Below are positions 24,356 to 31,737 of a stretch of DNA of 57,865 bases, one piece after another. The stretch's first letter is position 1. Every line of letters begins with the position of its first letter. This DNA is from RGIG7179 sp051893555 (GTDB lineage Bacteria; Bacillota; Clostridia; Peptostreptococcales; Anaerovoracaceae). The stretch lies in the NCBI GenBank assembly GCA_051893555.1, contig JBJFHL010000024.1, positions 1 through 57,865 of the forward strand. The letters run 5' to 3'. Both the position numbers and the translations under genes were made by a program. The notes under the pieces are model-generated. The model searched no databases, was not told the origin of the DNA, and saw only the letters and a list, made by a program, of their open reading frames with translations.

Positions 24356-24409
24356 AAGCATAAACTGCTTATGAAAAAGAAAACATTTTTCTAAAATCTG
24401 CTTGTTTCC

Positions 24410-24478
24410 TTATGCGCCGCAGGCGGTGAAAATAAAGCAAACAGCTGCGATGAATAAAATAGGTACTAAGTTTTTCAT
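24410..24478 (-). CDS. 22-residue hydrophobic peptide
   Basis: ATG at 24478 is preceded by AGGAGG at ideal spacing and opens a 22-codon frame ending in TAA. The peptide starts MKNLVP, continues with a single hydrophobic stretch (ILFIAAVCFIFTA) and ends CGA. A positive charge at the N-terminus and one membrane span suggest a membrane peptide. TAC near the C-terminus resembles a degenerate lipobox, so it could instead be a signal-peptide-like precursor. No homolog is recognised. A strong terminator follows at 24309-24355, and the upstream 130 bases are AT-rich with TATAAT-like sequence near 24555, so the peptide seems to have its own transcript. Confidence 0.55.
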   Translation of the reverse strand: MKNLVPILFIAAVCFIFTACGA

Positions 24479-24578
24479 CTCGAATCCTCCTCTTGAACTT
24501 TCTCAATCCATTTCTTTGTCTTTTGCTTTTTCGTTGTGCGCACTTTCTATAATATAATCAAAGTATATGCCCAAAAGG

Positions 24579-24594
24579 TTACATCAAGATGTAA
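24579..24594. promoter_or_regulatory. 16-bp palindrome upstream of peptide gene
   Basis: TTACATC-AA-GATGTAA is a perfect 7-bp inverted repeat between the stop codon at 24612 and the peptide gene. It could be an operator for the peptide gene or, as RNA with a CTTG loop, a weak terminator of the CNNM/CBS gene. Confidence 0.4.
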
Positions 24595-24611
24595 ATAATA
24601 TTAATTTTTTA

Positions 24612-25889
24612 TTAAGAAGATGCCTCGGAGAAAGAAGCTGCTCCATGATTTCTTCCACGAAGCCCCTTCGTTTCCTTCAGCTCGGCACCATCGTTGTCGC
24701 CATCGGCAGATTGATCAAGAATATAAATTTTTACCCGTTCAATCCGTCGGTCGGAAACTGCCATGATCTTCATCTGGTAGTTCTCAAATTCCACAATTCT
24801 GCCTACATCGTTTTCGTCTGGTATCTCACCCAGCAGATCAATAATAAATCCTCCAATCGTTTCACTGCTGTCAGACTGCAGATCGACGCCCAGTTCTTCG
24901 TCCAGATCATCCAGACTCACGTCACCGTCTACCAGATAGATATTCTCATCCACCTTATCGATGATCTCTTCTTCTTCGTCATATTCATCATCAATATCGC
25001 CCATGACCTGCTCGATGATGTCCTCCATGGTGACAATACCAGAGAAACCGCCATATTCATCGATCAGAATGGCGATCTGCTGCTTCGTTTTCTGCAGTTC
25101 AAAGAACAGAGAGTCGATATTTTTCGTTTCCGGTACGAAATATGGTTTACGGAGGATCGGTTCGATTTCCACCGTCTCAAAACTGGCTTCCCTGGCTTTG
25201 ATCAGAAAGTCCTTCACGTTGAGAATACCGATGATATTATCGGTTTCTTCTCTGCATACCGGAATACGGGAATACCGCAGTGTCATGAGATCGTCAATAT
25301 ATTCTTCCACGGGATCATCGATATCAATGAGAAAGACATCGGTACGAGGGGTCATTATTTCGTAAGCCAGCTTATCATCGAAGGCGAAGATACTGTTGAT
25401 CATCTTCTTGCCTTCTTCCTTCAGAACGCCGCTTTCCTGCCCCACCTCCAGCATGGACATAACTTCCTCTTCGGAGAAGGATCCGTCTGCTACGTTGGTT
25501 TCCTGACGGAAGATTCGCAGAAGCAGATTGGCAATGGTCATCAGAATCCACGTCACTGGTCGCAGAACAGTGGAAATTCCGTTTACAAATGGCATAAATG
25601 CCTCTGACAGTTCCTCATCATGCTGGAGTGCCAGCTTCCGCGGGAAATACTGTCCCAGAACCGTCAGTGCAACCACATACCCTGCGAAACTCCACACGGA
25701 AACAGCAGAAAACCAGCCGCCTGCACAGGCAGAAATCAGAAGCAGAAGCTTATTTGCACTCTGGAATTTCTCTGTGTTCCGTCCGGCTGCACCAAGGGCA
25801 GTATTGATCACTGTAAATAAACCGTAAACGAAAATGCATGCAACGATGACTCCAATCTGACTGGGGACGCTGCCTAGGTCATTTGACAT
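24612..25889 (-). CDS. CNNM/CBS/CorC-domain membrane protein (HlyC/TlyC-type)
   Basis: A 425-residue protein. The N-terminal DUF21/CNNM membrane domain (about 1-165) is followed by a pair of CBS domains (about 180-305, with MTPRTDVFLIDID and YGGFSGIVTMEDIIEQVMGDI) and a C-terminal CorC/HlyC domain (about 320-400). Related bacterial proteins are implicated in magnesium export or homeostasis; hemolysin is an old label. The acidic DDEYDEEEE loop is usual. It follows the U32 peptidase gene by 5 bases and ends the efp-mltG run. Confidence 0.88.
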   Translation of the reverse strand: MSNDLGSVPSQIGVIVACIFVYGLFTVINTALGAAGRNTEKFQSANKLLLLISACAGGWFSAVSVWSFAGYVVALTVLGQYFPRKLALQHDEELSEAFMPFVNGISTVLRPVTWILMTIANLLLRIFRQETNVADGSFSEEEVMSMLEVGQESGVLKEEGKKMINSIFAFDDKLAYEIMTPRTDVFLIDIDDPVEEYIDDLMTLRYSRIPVCREETDNIIGILNVKDFLIKAREASFETVEIEPILRKPYFVPETKNIDSLFFELQKTKQQIAILIDEYGGFSGIVTMEDIIEQVMGDIDDEYDEEEEIIDKVDENIYLVDGDVSLDDLDEELGVDLQSDSSETIGGFIIDLLGEIPDENDVGRIVEFENYQMKIMAVSDRRIERVKIYILDQSADGDNDGAELKETKGLRGRNHGAASFSEASS

Positions 25890-25894
25890 TTTTC

Positions 25895-27139
25895 TTATCC
25901 TCTCTTTTTTCTTAACATATCATAAGGGCTGACCGGCTGCTCCATCGGAATCCGCAGAATCTGCTGCGGATGTGGTGCGGACTGCACCGGCATTCCCTCT
26001 TCGTCGTACATTTCTTTCAGAGTCTGGGTGAAAAAGTCCCGCCCCGGACCCATGACTTCAATTTCATCGCCCAGAACCATCTTATTCCGCTGCTCTACCG
26101 TTGCCATTCCGGTCTGCGGATCATAATCCAGAACAAGGCCGGTAAAGGAATATTCCCGAGTGTAGGCGCTGGTCTGATAATTCTGGTCTTTATTGGTCGG
26201 CTGATGGAAGTAGAAGCCTGTGGTGAATTCCCGGTGGCTTGCTTTCATCATTTCTGTCATCCATTCTTCCCGGAACACATAGTGCTCCGGATCTGCATAG
26301 TAGGCATCGATGGCACGACGGTACGCAGATACCAGCGTCGCGACATAGAAGATGCTCTTCATTCTGCCTTCAATCTTGGCAGATACGATACCGGCTTCGT
26401 TCAGTTCGGGAATATGCTCGATCATGCAGAGATCTCTGGAATTGAGGATATAGGTCCCTCTTTCATCTTCTTCTACCGGATAGTATTCCCCCGGCCGCTG
26501 TTCTTCCACTAACGCATATTTCCACCGGCATGGGTGGGCGCAGGCACCACGGTTTGCATCACGTTCAATCATGAAGTTGCTGAGCAGACATCTTCCGGAA
26601 TAGGAAATGCACATGGCGCCATGGACAAATGCCTCCAGTTCCATGTCATCCGGAATTTGCTGCCGCAGCTGGAGGATCTCCTCGAAGGTCAGTTCTCTGG
26701 CCAGAACAATACGCTTCACACCATGCTTATACCAGAAATTGGCGGTCCGGTAGTTTGTCATATTGGCCTGGGTGGAAAGATGAATTTCCGCCTCAGGGAT
26801 TATTTCCTGAATCAGGTCGATGATCCCCGGGTCACTGACAATGAATGCATCCAGATTCATATGCATCTCCCGCAGCTGAAGCAGATAATCGGTCAACGGC
26901 CCGATATCTTCATTATGGGCGAAAATGTTCACCGTCAAATAACACTTCACACCTCTGGCATGGGCGAATTCCACCCCTTCTTTCATTTCTGCCAGCGTCA
27001 TGTTTCCGGCGCCGGCCCGCAGACTGAACATTTCGCCGCCAAAGTAGACGGCATCGGCTCCATATACTACAGCAATCTTCAGTTTCTCCAGATCGCCGGC
27101 AGGAGCCAGCAGTTCCATTTTTTTCAATGGTCGTTTCAT
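25895..27139 (-). CDS. U32 family peptidase / tRNA hydroxylation protein (TrhP-like)
   Basis: A 414-residue U32 protein: ELLAPAGDLEKLKIAV at the N-terminus and EAFVHGAMCISYSGRCLLS near 165-183 with further Cys in GACAHPC, the conserved Cys cluster. In Bacillus and E. coli such proteins (TrhP) make 5-hydroxyuridine at tRNA position 34 from prephenate-derived chemistry. It overlaps trmR by 4 bases (ATGA), and TrmR methylates that same 5-hydroxyuridine, so the pair would act in sequence. B. subtilis has two adjacent U32 genes here; only one is present in this window. Confidence 0.85.
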   Translation of the reverse strand: MKRPLKKMELLAPAGDLEKLKIAVVYGADAVYFGGEMFSLRAGAGNMTLAEMKEGVEFAHARGVKCYLTVNIFAHNEDIGPLTDYLLQLREMHMNLDAFIVSDPGIIDLIQEIIPEAEIHLSTQANMTNYRTANFWYKHGVKRIVLARELTFEEILQLRQQIPDDMELEAFVHGAMCISYSGRCLLSNFMIERDANRGACAHPCRWKYALVEEQRPGEYYPVEEDERGTYILNSRDLCMIEHIPELNEAGIVSAKIEGRMKSIFYVATLVSAYRRAIDAYYADPEHYVFREEWMTEMMKASHREFTTGFYFHQPTNKDQNYQTSAYTREYSFTGLVLDYDPQTGMATVEQRNKMVLGDEIEVMGPGRDFFTQTLKEMYDEEGMPVQSAPHPQQILRIPMEQPVSPYDMLRKKRG

Positions 27140-27813
27140 ATTGTATTTTTCTCCCTTACCCTGCTGATGGCCAGACCGTCGCCGCAGGCAATCAGGCTGG
27201 TTTCCAGATCCGGATGATGATAGATGTATTCCATATATTCTTGAAGGCGTCGGATATTCGTCTTATGGCGACGATCCAGATACGCCTCGTCTTCTGCCAC
27301 GCTGCCGCGAAATAATACATTGTCCGAGACGATGACGCTGCCCGGATGTGTAAGTGGCATGGCTGCATCCAGAAAACGCTTATAATGGCTTTTCGCGGCA
27401 TCGATAAAAACAAAGTCAAAAGGTTTCTCACCGGCTTCCGCCAGTTTCTTTATTTCCTCTTCCCCGTCGCCGAGAAGCAGTCGGATTTTTCCCTCCAGAC
27501 CCAGCTTCTTCACATTTTCTGCAGCAATGCAATACATTTCATCGGACTTTTCTACCGTAATGACATGTGCACCTGTTTTCTTCGCAAAATATGCTGCGGA
27601 GTACCCGACGGCTGTCCCGATTTCCAGAATGCGCTCCGGCTGAAGGATGGAAAGAAGAACATTCAGGAAGTCTTCTGTCTCCCTTAGAATGATGGGAACC
27701 TGTGCTTCCTCCGCACCAAGACGAAGTTCCATCATTTCCTGGCTTTCCGATCTGTAAAATCCGTTCAGATATCCGGTCACCTTTGGATTTGTAATCAGGC
27801 TGGTTTTCTCCAT
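27136..27813 (-). CDS. trmR: O-methyltransferase, probable tRNA 5-hydroxyuridine methyltransferase
   Basis: A 225-residue class I SAM-dependent O-methyltransferase of the COMT-like family: ILEIGTAVGYSAAYFA (SAM loop, near 60), VEKSDEMY and DFVFIDAAKSHY (metal ligand, near 133), then VSDNVLFRG. Position between mltG and a U32 gene matches yrrM/trmR of Bacillus, whose product makes 5-methoxyuridine at tRNA position 34. The function is inferred mainly from this neighbourhood. AAAGGA precedes the ATG. Confidence 0.82.
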   Translation of the reverse strand: MEKTSLITNPKVTGYLNGFYRSESQEMMELRLGAEEAQVPIILRETEDFLNVLLSILQPERILEIGTAVGYSAAYFAKKTGAHVITVEKSDEMYCIAAENVKKLGLEGKIRLLLGDGEEEIKKLAEAGEKPFDFVFIDAAKSHYKRFLDAAMPLTHPGSVIVSDNVLFRGSVAEDEAYLDRRHKTNIRRLQEYMEYIYHHPDLETSLIACGDGLAISRVREKNTI

Positions 27814-27843
27814 GAAATGGTTTCCTTTCTGTATTTTCAGGTG

Positions 27844-28911
27844 CTAATACCATAAATTATTCTTTACATTTGCATTGTGCTCATCCAGTGTTCTGCTGTA
27901 TAATACGGTGCCGTCTTCGCAGGCGAAGAAGTAATAGTAATCATGTTCCTCATAATTGGCACATGCATCCAGAATCTCTTCCTGTACTGCACAAATCGGT
28001 CCGATCGGAACACCGGCATACTTATAGGTATTATACGGAGAATCCACTTCCAGATCTGCGTATGTCACATCGATCCGCTTTTCCTGCAGTGCATAAAGAA
28101 CCGTGCTGTCACTCTGCAGCGGCATGCCATTTTTTAAACGATTGAAGAAAACACCGGCTATCATTTTATAATCTTCCGGGAACAGGCTTTCGTCCTGCAC
28201 CACCGATGCCAGAGAAAGAAATTCATGCACTGTCATTCCCAGTTCTTCGATGGGGCTCTGATATGGACTGAGCTTTTCATTCATCAGGTCAAGACAGTAT
28301 CTGGTCACAGATTCCACAGTAGGATTTTGATCCGTAATAAAGTATGTTTCCGGATAAAGATATCCTTCCAGAGGATACAGGATCTGATGGTCCAGTATGC
28401 TGTCCGTCAGGAACCAATACTGATCGATCAGTTCACGAAGAAATGCTTCATCAGACCAGATCTTCACCACCTCATTCTTTTGGAAACCCAGTGCATCTGC
28501 AATGCTTTCTGCAGCGGCGGGAATGGTAGAGCCTTCAATGATCGTAAATTTTGTCTTTAATAGATATTGGAAGTCGCCGGTACTGATAATATCAAGTATG
28601 GTCTTAAGATCCATAGATTTATTCAGTACATACGTATTGGCCTGCGGATTCTCCGGACCGAAAAAGCGGACATACAGTTTTGCCATGGTTTTATTTTTAA
28701 TCAGACCTGCCTGATCCAATGCTTCGATAATCTGATAATAGCCGCTTCCGTTTTCAATGGCAACGACAACTTCTTCACTTTCTGCGGATACTGCTCCTGT
28801 ACCGGATTGAAACAGAGATACACCGGTGATGCAGCATATGATAATCACAATCAGAAGAAAGATTGCAATCCACTTTCCTGTTTTTTTCGAATCTTTTTCT
28901 CTCATTTTCAT
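27844..28911 (-). CDS. mltG: Endolytic murein transglycosylase MltG
   Basis: About 355 residues: a short cytoplasmic basic segment, one membrane span (IAIFLLIVIIICCITGV), a LysM-like region and the YceG catalytic domain. ASVVQDESLFPEDY contains the expected catalytic Glu (the E of DES, aligned with QES of Slt-type enzymes), followed by GVFFNRLKNGMPLQSD and SPYNTYKYAGVPIGPI. MltG cleaves nascent glycan strands near the membrane. ATG 28911 after AGAAAG is preferred; ATG 28905 and an upstream ATG at 28935, which falls inside a hairpin, are alternatives. It precedes trmR as in Bacillus. Confidence 0.92.
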   Translation of the reverse strand: MKMREKDSKKTGKWIAIFLLIVIIICCITGVSLFQSGTGAVSAESEEVVVAIENGSGYYQIIEALDQAGLIKNKTMAKLYVRFFGPENPQANTYVLNKSMDLKTILDIISTGDFQYLLKTKFTIIEGSTIPAAAESIADALGFQKNEVVKIWSDEAFLRELIDQYWFLTDSILDHQILYPLEGYLYPETYFITDQNPTVESVTRYCLDLMNEKLSPYQSPIEELGMTVHEFLSLASVVQDESLFPEDYKMIAGVFFNRLKNGMPLQSDSTVLYALQEKRIDVTYADLEVDSPYNTYKYAGVPIGPICAVQEEILDACANYEEHDYYYFFACEDGTVLYSRTLDEHNANVKNNLWY

Positions 28912-28933
28912 TCGGTTCTTTCTGCATTCAAAC

Positions 28934-28959
28934 AAAGGGACGCTGAAAAACGTCCCTTT
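28934..28959 (-). terminator. Weak terminator or attenuator between efp and mltG
   Basis: AAAGGGACG and CGTCCCTTT are exact 9-bp inverted repeats with an 8-base loop. On the minus strand the tail is only GTTTG, so termination should be partial. It lies 20 bases after efp and just before mltG. Confidence 0.5.
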
Positions 28960-28978
28960 ACGTTATGGATTCTGTGAA

Positions 28979-29539
28979 TTATTTGGCGCGACCCAGATAT
29001 TCTCCGCTTCTGGTATCGATCTGAATCACTTCGCCTTCCTCGATGAAAATAGGCACCTGAACCACGGCACCGGTTTCTACGGTTGCAGCCTTGGTTACGT
29101 TGGTTGCAGTATTACCCTTGACACCCGGCTCGGTTTCAATTACTTTCAGGTTTACGAAGTTATCCGCTTCTACCAGGAATGCATTGCCCTTGTAGAATTT
29201 AATGGTAGCTTCATCGTTTTCGCGCATGAACTTGATGGCATCTTCCACCTGATCAAATGGCAGTGGAACCTGGTCATAAGTTTCCGGATCCATGAAATAG
29301 TACAGATCACCATCATTGTACAGGTACTGCATTCTTCTGGTTTCAATATGTGCCTTCGGGAATTTATCCTCCGGGTTGAAGGCTTCTTCTCTGGTGGCAC
29401 CGGTCAGAATATTCTTGTACTTGGTTCTGACGAAAGCGGCTCCCTTACCTGGTTTTACATGCTGGAAATCCAGAACTACATGCGGTTCACCGTTAATTTC
29501 AAAGGTAATACCTTTTCTAAAATCGCTTGCGTAAATCAT
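28979..29539 (-). CDS. efp: Elongation factor P
   Basis: A 186-residue EF-P with the three expected beta-barrel domains. The tip loop reads HVKPGKGAAF with the modifiable Lys near residue 32; the C-terminal part contains LKVIETEPGVKGNTATNVTK and the signature VQVPIFIEEGEVIQIDTRSGEYLGR. EF-P relieves ribosome stalling at polyproline. Its own promoter lies at 29588-29616 and an AGGAGAG site precedes the ATG. Confidence 0.97.
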   Translation of the reverse strand: MIYASDFRKGITFEINGEPHVVLDFQHVKPGKGAAFVRTKYKNILTGATREEAFNPEDKFPKAHIETRRMQYLYNDGDLYYFMDPETYDQVPLPFDQVEDAIKFMRENDEATIKFYKGNAFLVEADNFVNLKVIETEPGVKGNTATNVTKAATVETGAVVQVPIFIEEGEVIQIDTRSGEYLGRAK

Positions 29540-29587
29540 TTTTTATCTCTCCTGTTATTAAAGTCTGAAAAATTAAATCTATATTTT

Positions 29588-29616
29588 AGTATACCAAATC
29601 TTTATGAACGAAACAA
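29588..29616 (-). promoter_or_regulatory. Promoter of efp
   Basis: Minus strand TTGTTT (29611-29616), 17-base spacer, TATACT (29588-29593), between ylbF-like and efp. Confidence 0.65.
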
Positions 29617-29620
29617 GTAC

Positions 29621-29971
29621 TTATTTTAACATATCTGCCATGTCGCCGATCCCGACCGCCTCTCCGATGATCTTATATACATCGTTCATCATGAGGGAAA
29701 AGCGCATCTGAGCCTCCATGTACTGCATGGCAAGAGGATCCCGCATCATGATGGCATAAAGCTGCTGTGCCTGCGCCATCATTTCTGCATTCATCTGCTC
29801 ACCCATCATCTGTTTCGCCTGCAGTTCAAACTGTTTCGTCTGAACTTCTTTTACCATAGCTGCCAGCTCCGGATTGGCATCCACCTGCTTTTTCAGCGCA
29901 TCATACTGGATAAATTCCTGGGATGCTTTGATCGCCTGTGCCAGTCCGTGGGCCTGATCGTAAACGTTCAT
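29621..29971 (-). CDS. YlbF/YmcA-family protein
   Basis: A 116-residue, almost wholly helical protein with DQAHGLAQAIKASQEFIQYDALKKQVDANPEL at the N-terminus, which is the YlbF/YmcA (RicA/RicF) family pattern. In Bacillus these proteins form a complex that directs RNase Y and affects sporulation and biofilm; whether this single, Met/Gln-rich member does the same is unknown. ATG 29971 after GAGGAGGAAG is clear. It directly follows RNase J, a suggestive RNA-processing neighbour, and ends the secDF-rel-leuS run. Confidence 0.8.
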   Translation of the reverse strand: MNVYDQAHGLAQAIKASQEFIQYDALKKQVDANPELAAMVKEVQTKQFELQAKQMMGEQMNAEMMAQAQQLYAIMMRDPLAMQYMEAQMRFSLMMNDVYKIIGEAVGIGDMADMLK

Positions 29972-29990
29972 GTTCTTCCTCCTCGAAAAA

Positions 29991-31673
29991 TCATACCTCC
30001 AGGAAAATCGGCAGAATAATCGGCGTCCTCTTGGTGGTTTCATAAATATAGCTGCTGAGAGAATCCCGCACCTGGGATTTCATGGAGTTCCAGTCACGAA
30101 TATTCTTGTCGTGGCATTTTTCCATGGCGGCCATAGCCACCTGTCTTGCTTCTTCAATCAGACCTTCATTTTCTCTCACATAAACGAAGCCTCTGGATAT
30201 GATGTCTGGTCCGGAAACGACCTCCCGGCTTTCCCGATCGATTGCAGCGACCACGATGATCAGTCCGGATTCTGACAGAAGCTTTCTGTCACGCAGTACG
30301 ATATTTCCCACGTCTCCGATACCAAGACCATCCACCAGAATCGCATCTGCAGGAACTTTCGTCTCTTCCTTTACAGCAGAGTTTCTGGTAATGTTCAGTG
30401 TATCCCCGTTATCCAGCACAAAGATGTTTTCCGGATCCATGCCCAGGTTTTCCGCCAGGCGTGCATGCTGGATCAGATGTCGATATTCTCCGTGAACCGG
30501 CATGAAGTATTTCGGTTTCAGAAGAGAATGCATCAGCTTCAGTTCTTCCTGGCAGGCGTGGCCTGAAACATGAATATCTGCTATATCCGAATAAATGACT
30601 TCGGCACCCTTTTCAAACAGTTTATTTACCACATTGGATACCGTTTTTTCATTTCCCGGAATCGGAGAGGATGAAAGGATTACCGTATCACCAGGTTTCA
30701 GCTTTACCGCACGATGTTCCCCGCTGGCAATCCGTGTCAGTGCTGACATCGGTTCACCCTGGCTTCCGGTGGTAATAATCACAAGCTTGTCATCCGGAAT
30801 GTTTCTGGTCATTTTCAGGTCCACCAGCGTACCAGCCGGAATATCCAGATACCCCAGCTCAATGGCAAGCGCCACTACGTTTTCCATACTTCTGCCGGAA
30901 ACAGCAACCTTTCTTCCAACCTTAATGGCACTTTCGATGATTTTCTGCACTCGGTGAACATTGGAAGAGAATGTTGCGATAATAATTCGGGTCTTGCATT
31001 TTCTGAAAATCGTTTCAATGGTCTGGCCGACAACCTGTTCGGATGCAGTGAAACCCGGCCGTACCGCGTTGGTACTGTCACAGAGCATCAAAGTCACACC
31101 TTTCTTGCCCAGTGAGGCAAGCTTGGCAAAATCGATCGGCTCTCCGTCCAGTGGTGTATAGTCTATCTTGAAGTCGCCGGAATGGAATACCAGTCCGGCA
31201 GGAGTATCGATGGCCAGACAGATTGCGTCAGCCACCGAATGAGTCGTGCGGATTGCCTCTACATTGAAGCAGCCCAGCTGGATCTTATCCCCTGCATAAA
31301 TGGTACGAAGGTCACCCTGAATGTTGTGTTCCTTCAGCTTGTTTTCCACAAGTCCCAACGTCAGTCTGGTACCATATACCGGCACATTCATATATTTGAG
31401 CAAATAAGGAACCGCGCCAATGTGGTCCTCATGACCGTGTGTCAGCACCATACCCACAATCTTTTCCTGATTGTTGATCAGGTAGGTGAAATCCGGAATG
31501 ACGATATCGATTCCGTACATTTCGTCATCCGGGAAAGACATGCCGCAGTCAATAATCAGGATCTCATCTTTATATTCCAGCAGGGTCAGGTTTTTTCCGA
31601 TTTCATTCAGACCCCCGATGGGAATCACTTTCAGGGCTGCTTCCTTCTTTGGTCTTGTTTGTTTTCTTCTCAT
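29991..31673 (-). CDS. rnj: Ribonuclease J
   Basis: A 560-residue metallo-beta-lactamase/beta-CASP nuclease. The metal site is LTHGHEDHIGAVPYLL near 78; HSGDFKIDYTPLD, DSTNAVRPGF and the beta-CASP motifs IIATFSSNVHRVQ and TGSQGEPMSAL follow, then VSGHA and PVHGEYRHL. RNase J has 5'-3' exo- and endonuclease activity in mRNA turnover and rRNA maturation. It closely precedes the YlbF-family gene. Confidence 0.95.
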   Translation of the reverse strand: MRRKQTRPKKEAALKVIPIGGLNEIGKNLTLLEYKDEILIIDCGMSFPDDEMYGIDIVIPDFTYLINNQEKIVGMVLTHGHEDHIGAVPYLLKYMNVPVYGTRLTLGLVENKLKEHNIQGDLRTIYAGDKIQLGCFNVEAIRTTHSVADAICLAIDTPAGLVFHSGDFKIDYTPLDGEPIDFAKLASLGKKGVTLMLCDSTNAVRPGFTASEQVVGQTIETIFRKCKTRIIIATFSSNVHRVQKIIESAIKVGRKVAVSGRSMENVVALAIELGYLDIPAGTLVDLKMTRNIPDDKLVIITTGSQGEPMSALTRIASGEHRAVKLKPGDTVILSSSPIPGNEKTVSNVVNKLFEKGAEVIYSDIADIHVSGHACQEELKLMHSLLKPKYFMPVHGEYRHLIQHARLAENLGMDPENIFVLDNGDTLNITRNSAVKEETKVPADAILVDGLGIGDVGNIVLRDRKLLSESGLIIVVAAIDRESREVVSGPDIISRGFVYVRENEGLIEEARQVAMAAMEKCHDKNIRDWNSMKSQVRDSLSSYIYETTKRTPIILPIFLEV

Positions 31674-31737
31674 AAAATAATTTCCGTCCTTTTCTTTTTA
31701 TGAAAAGATAGCAAAGCCTGTTATAAAGTTGTTTTTC

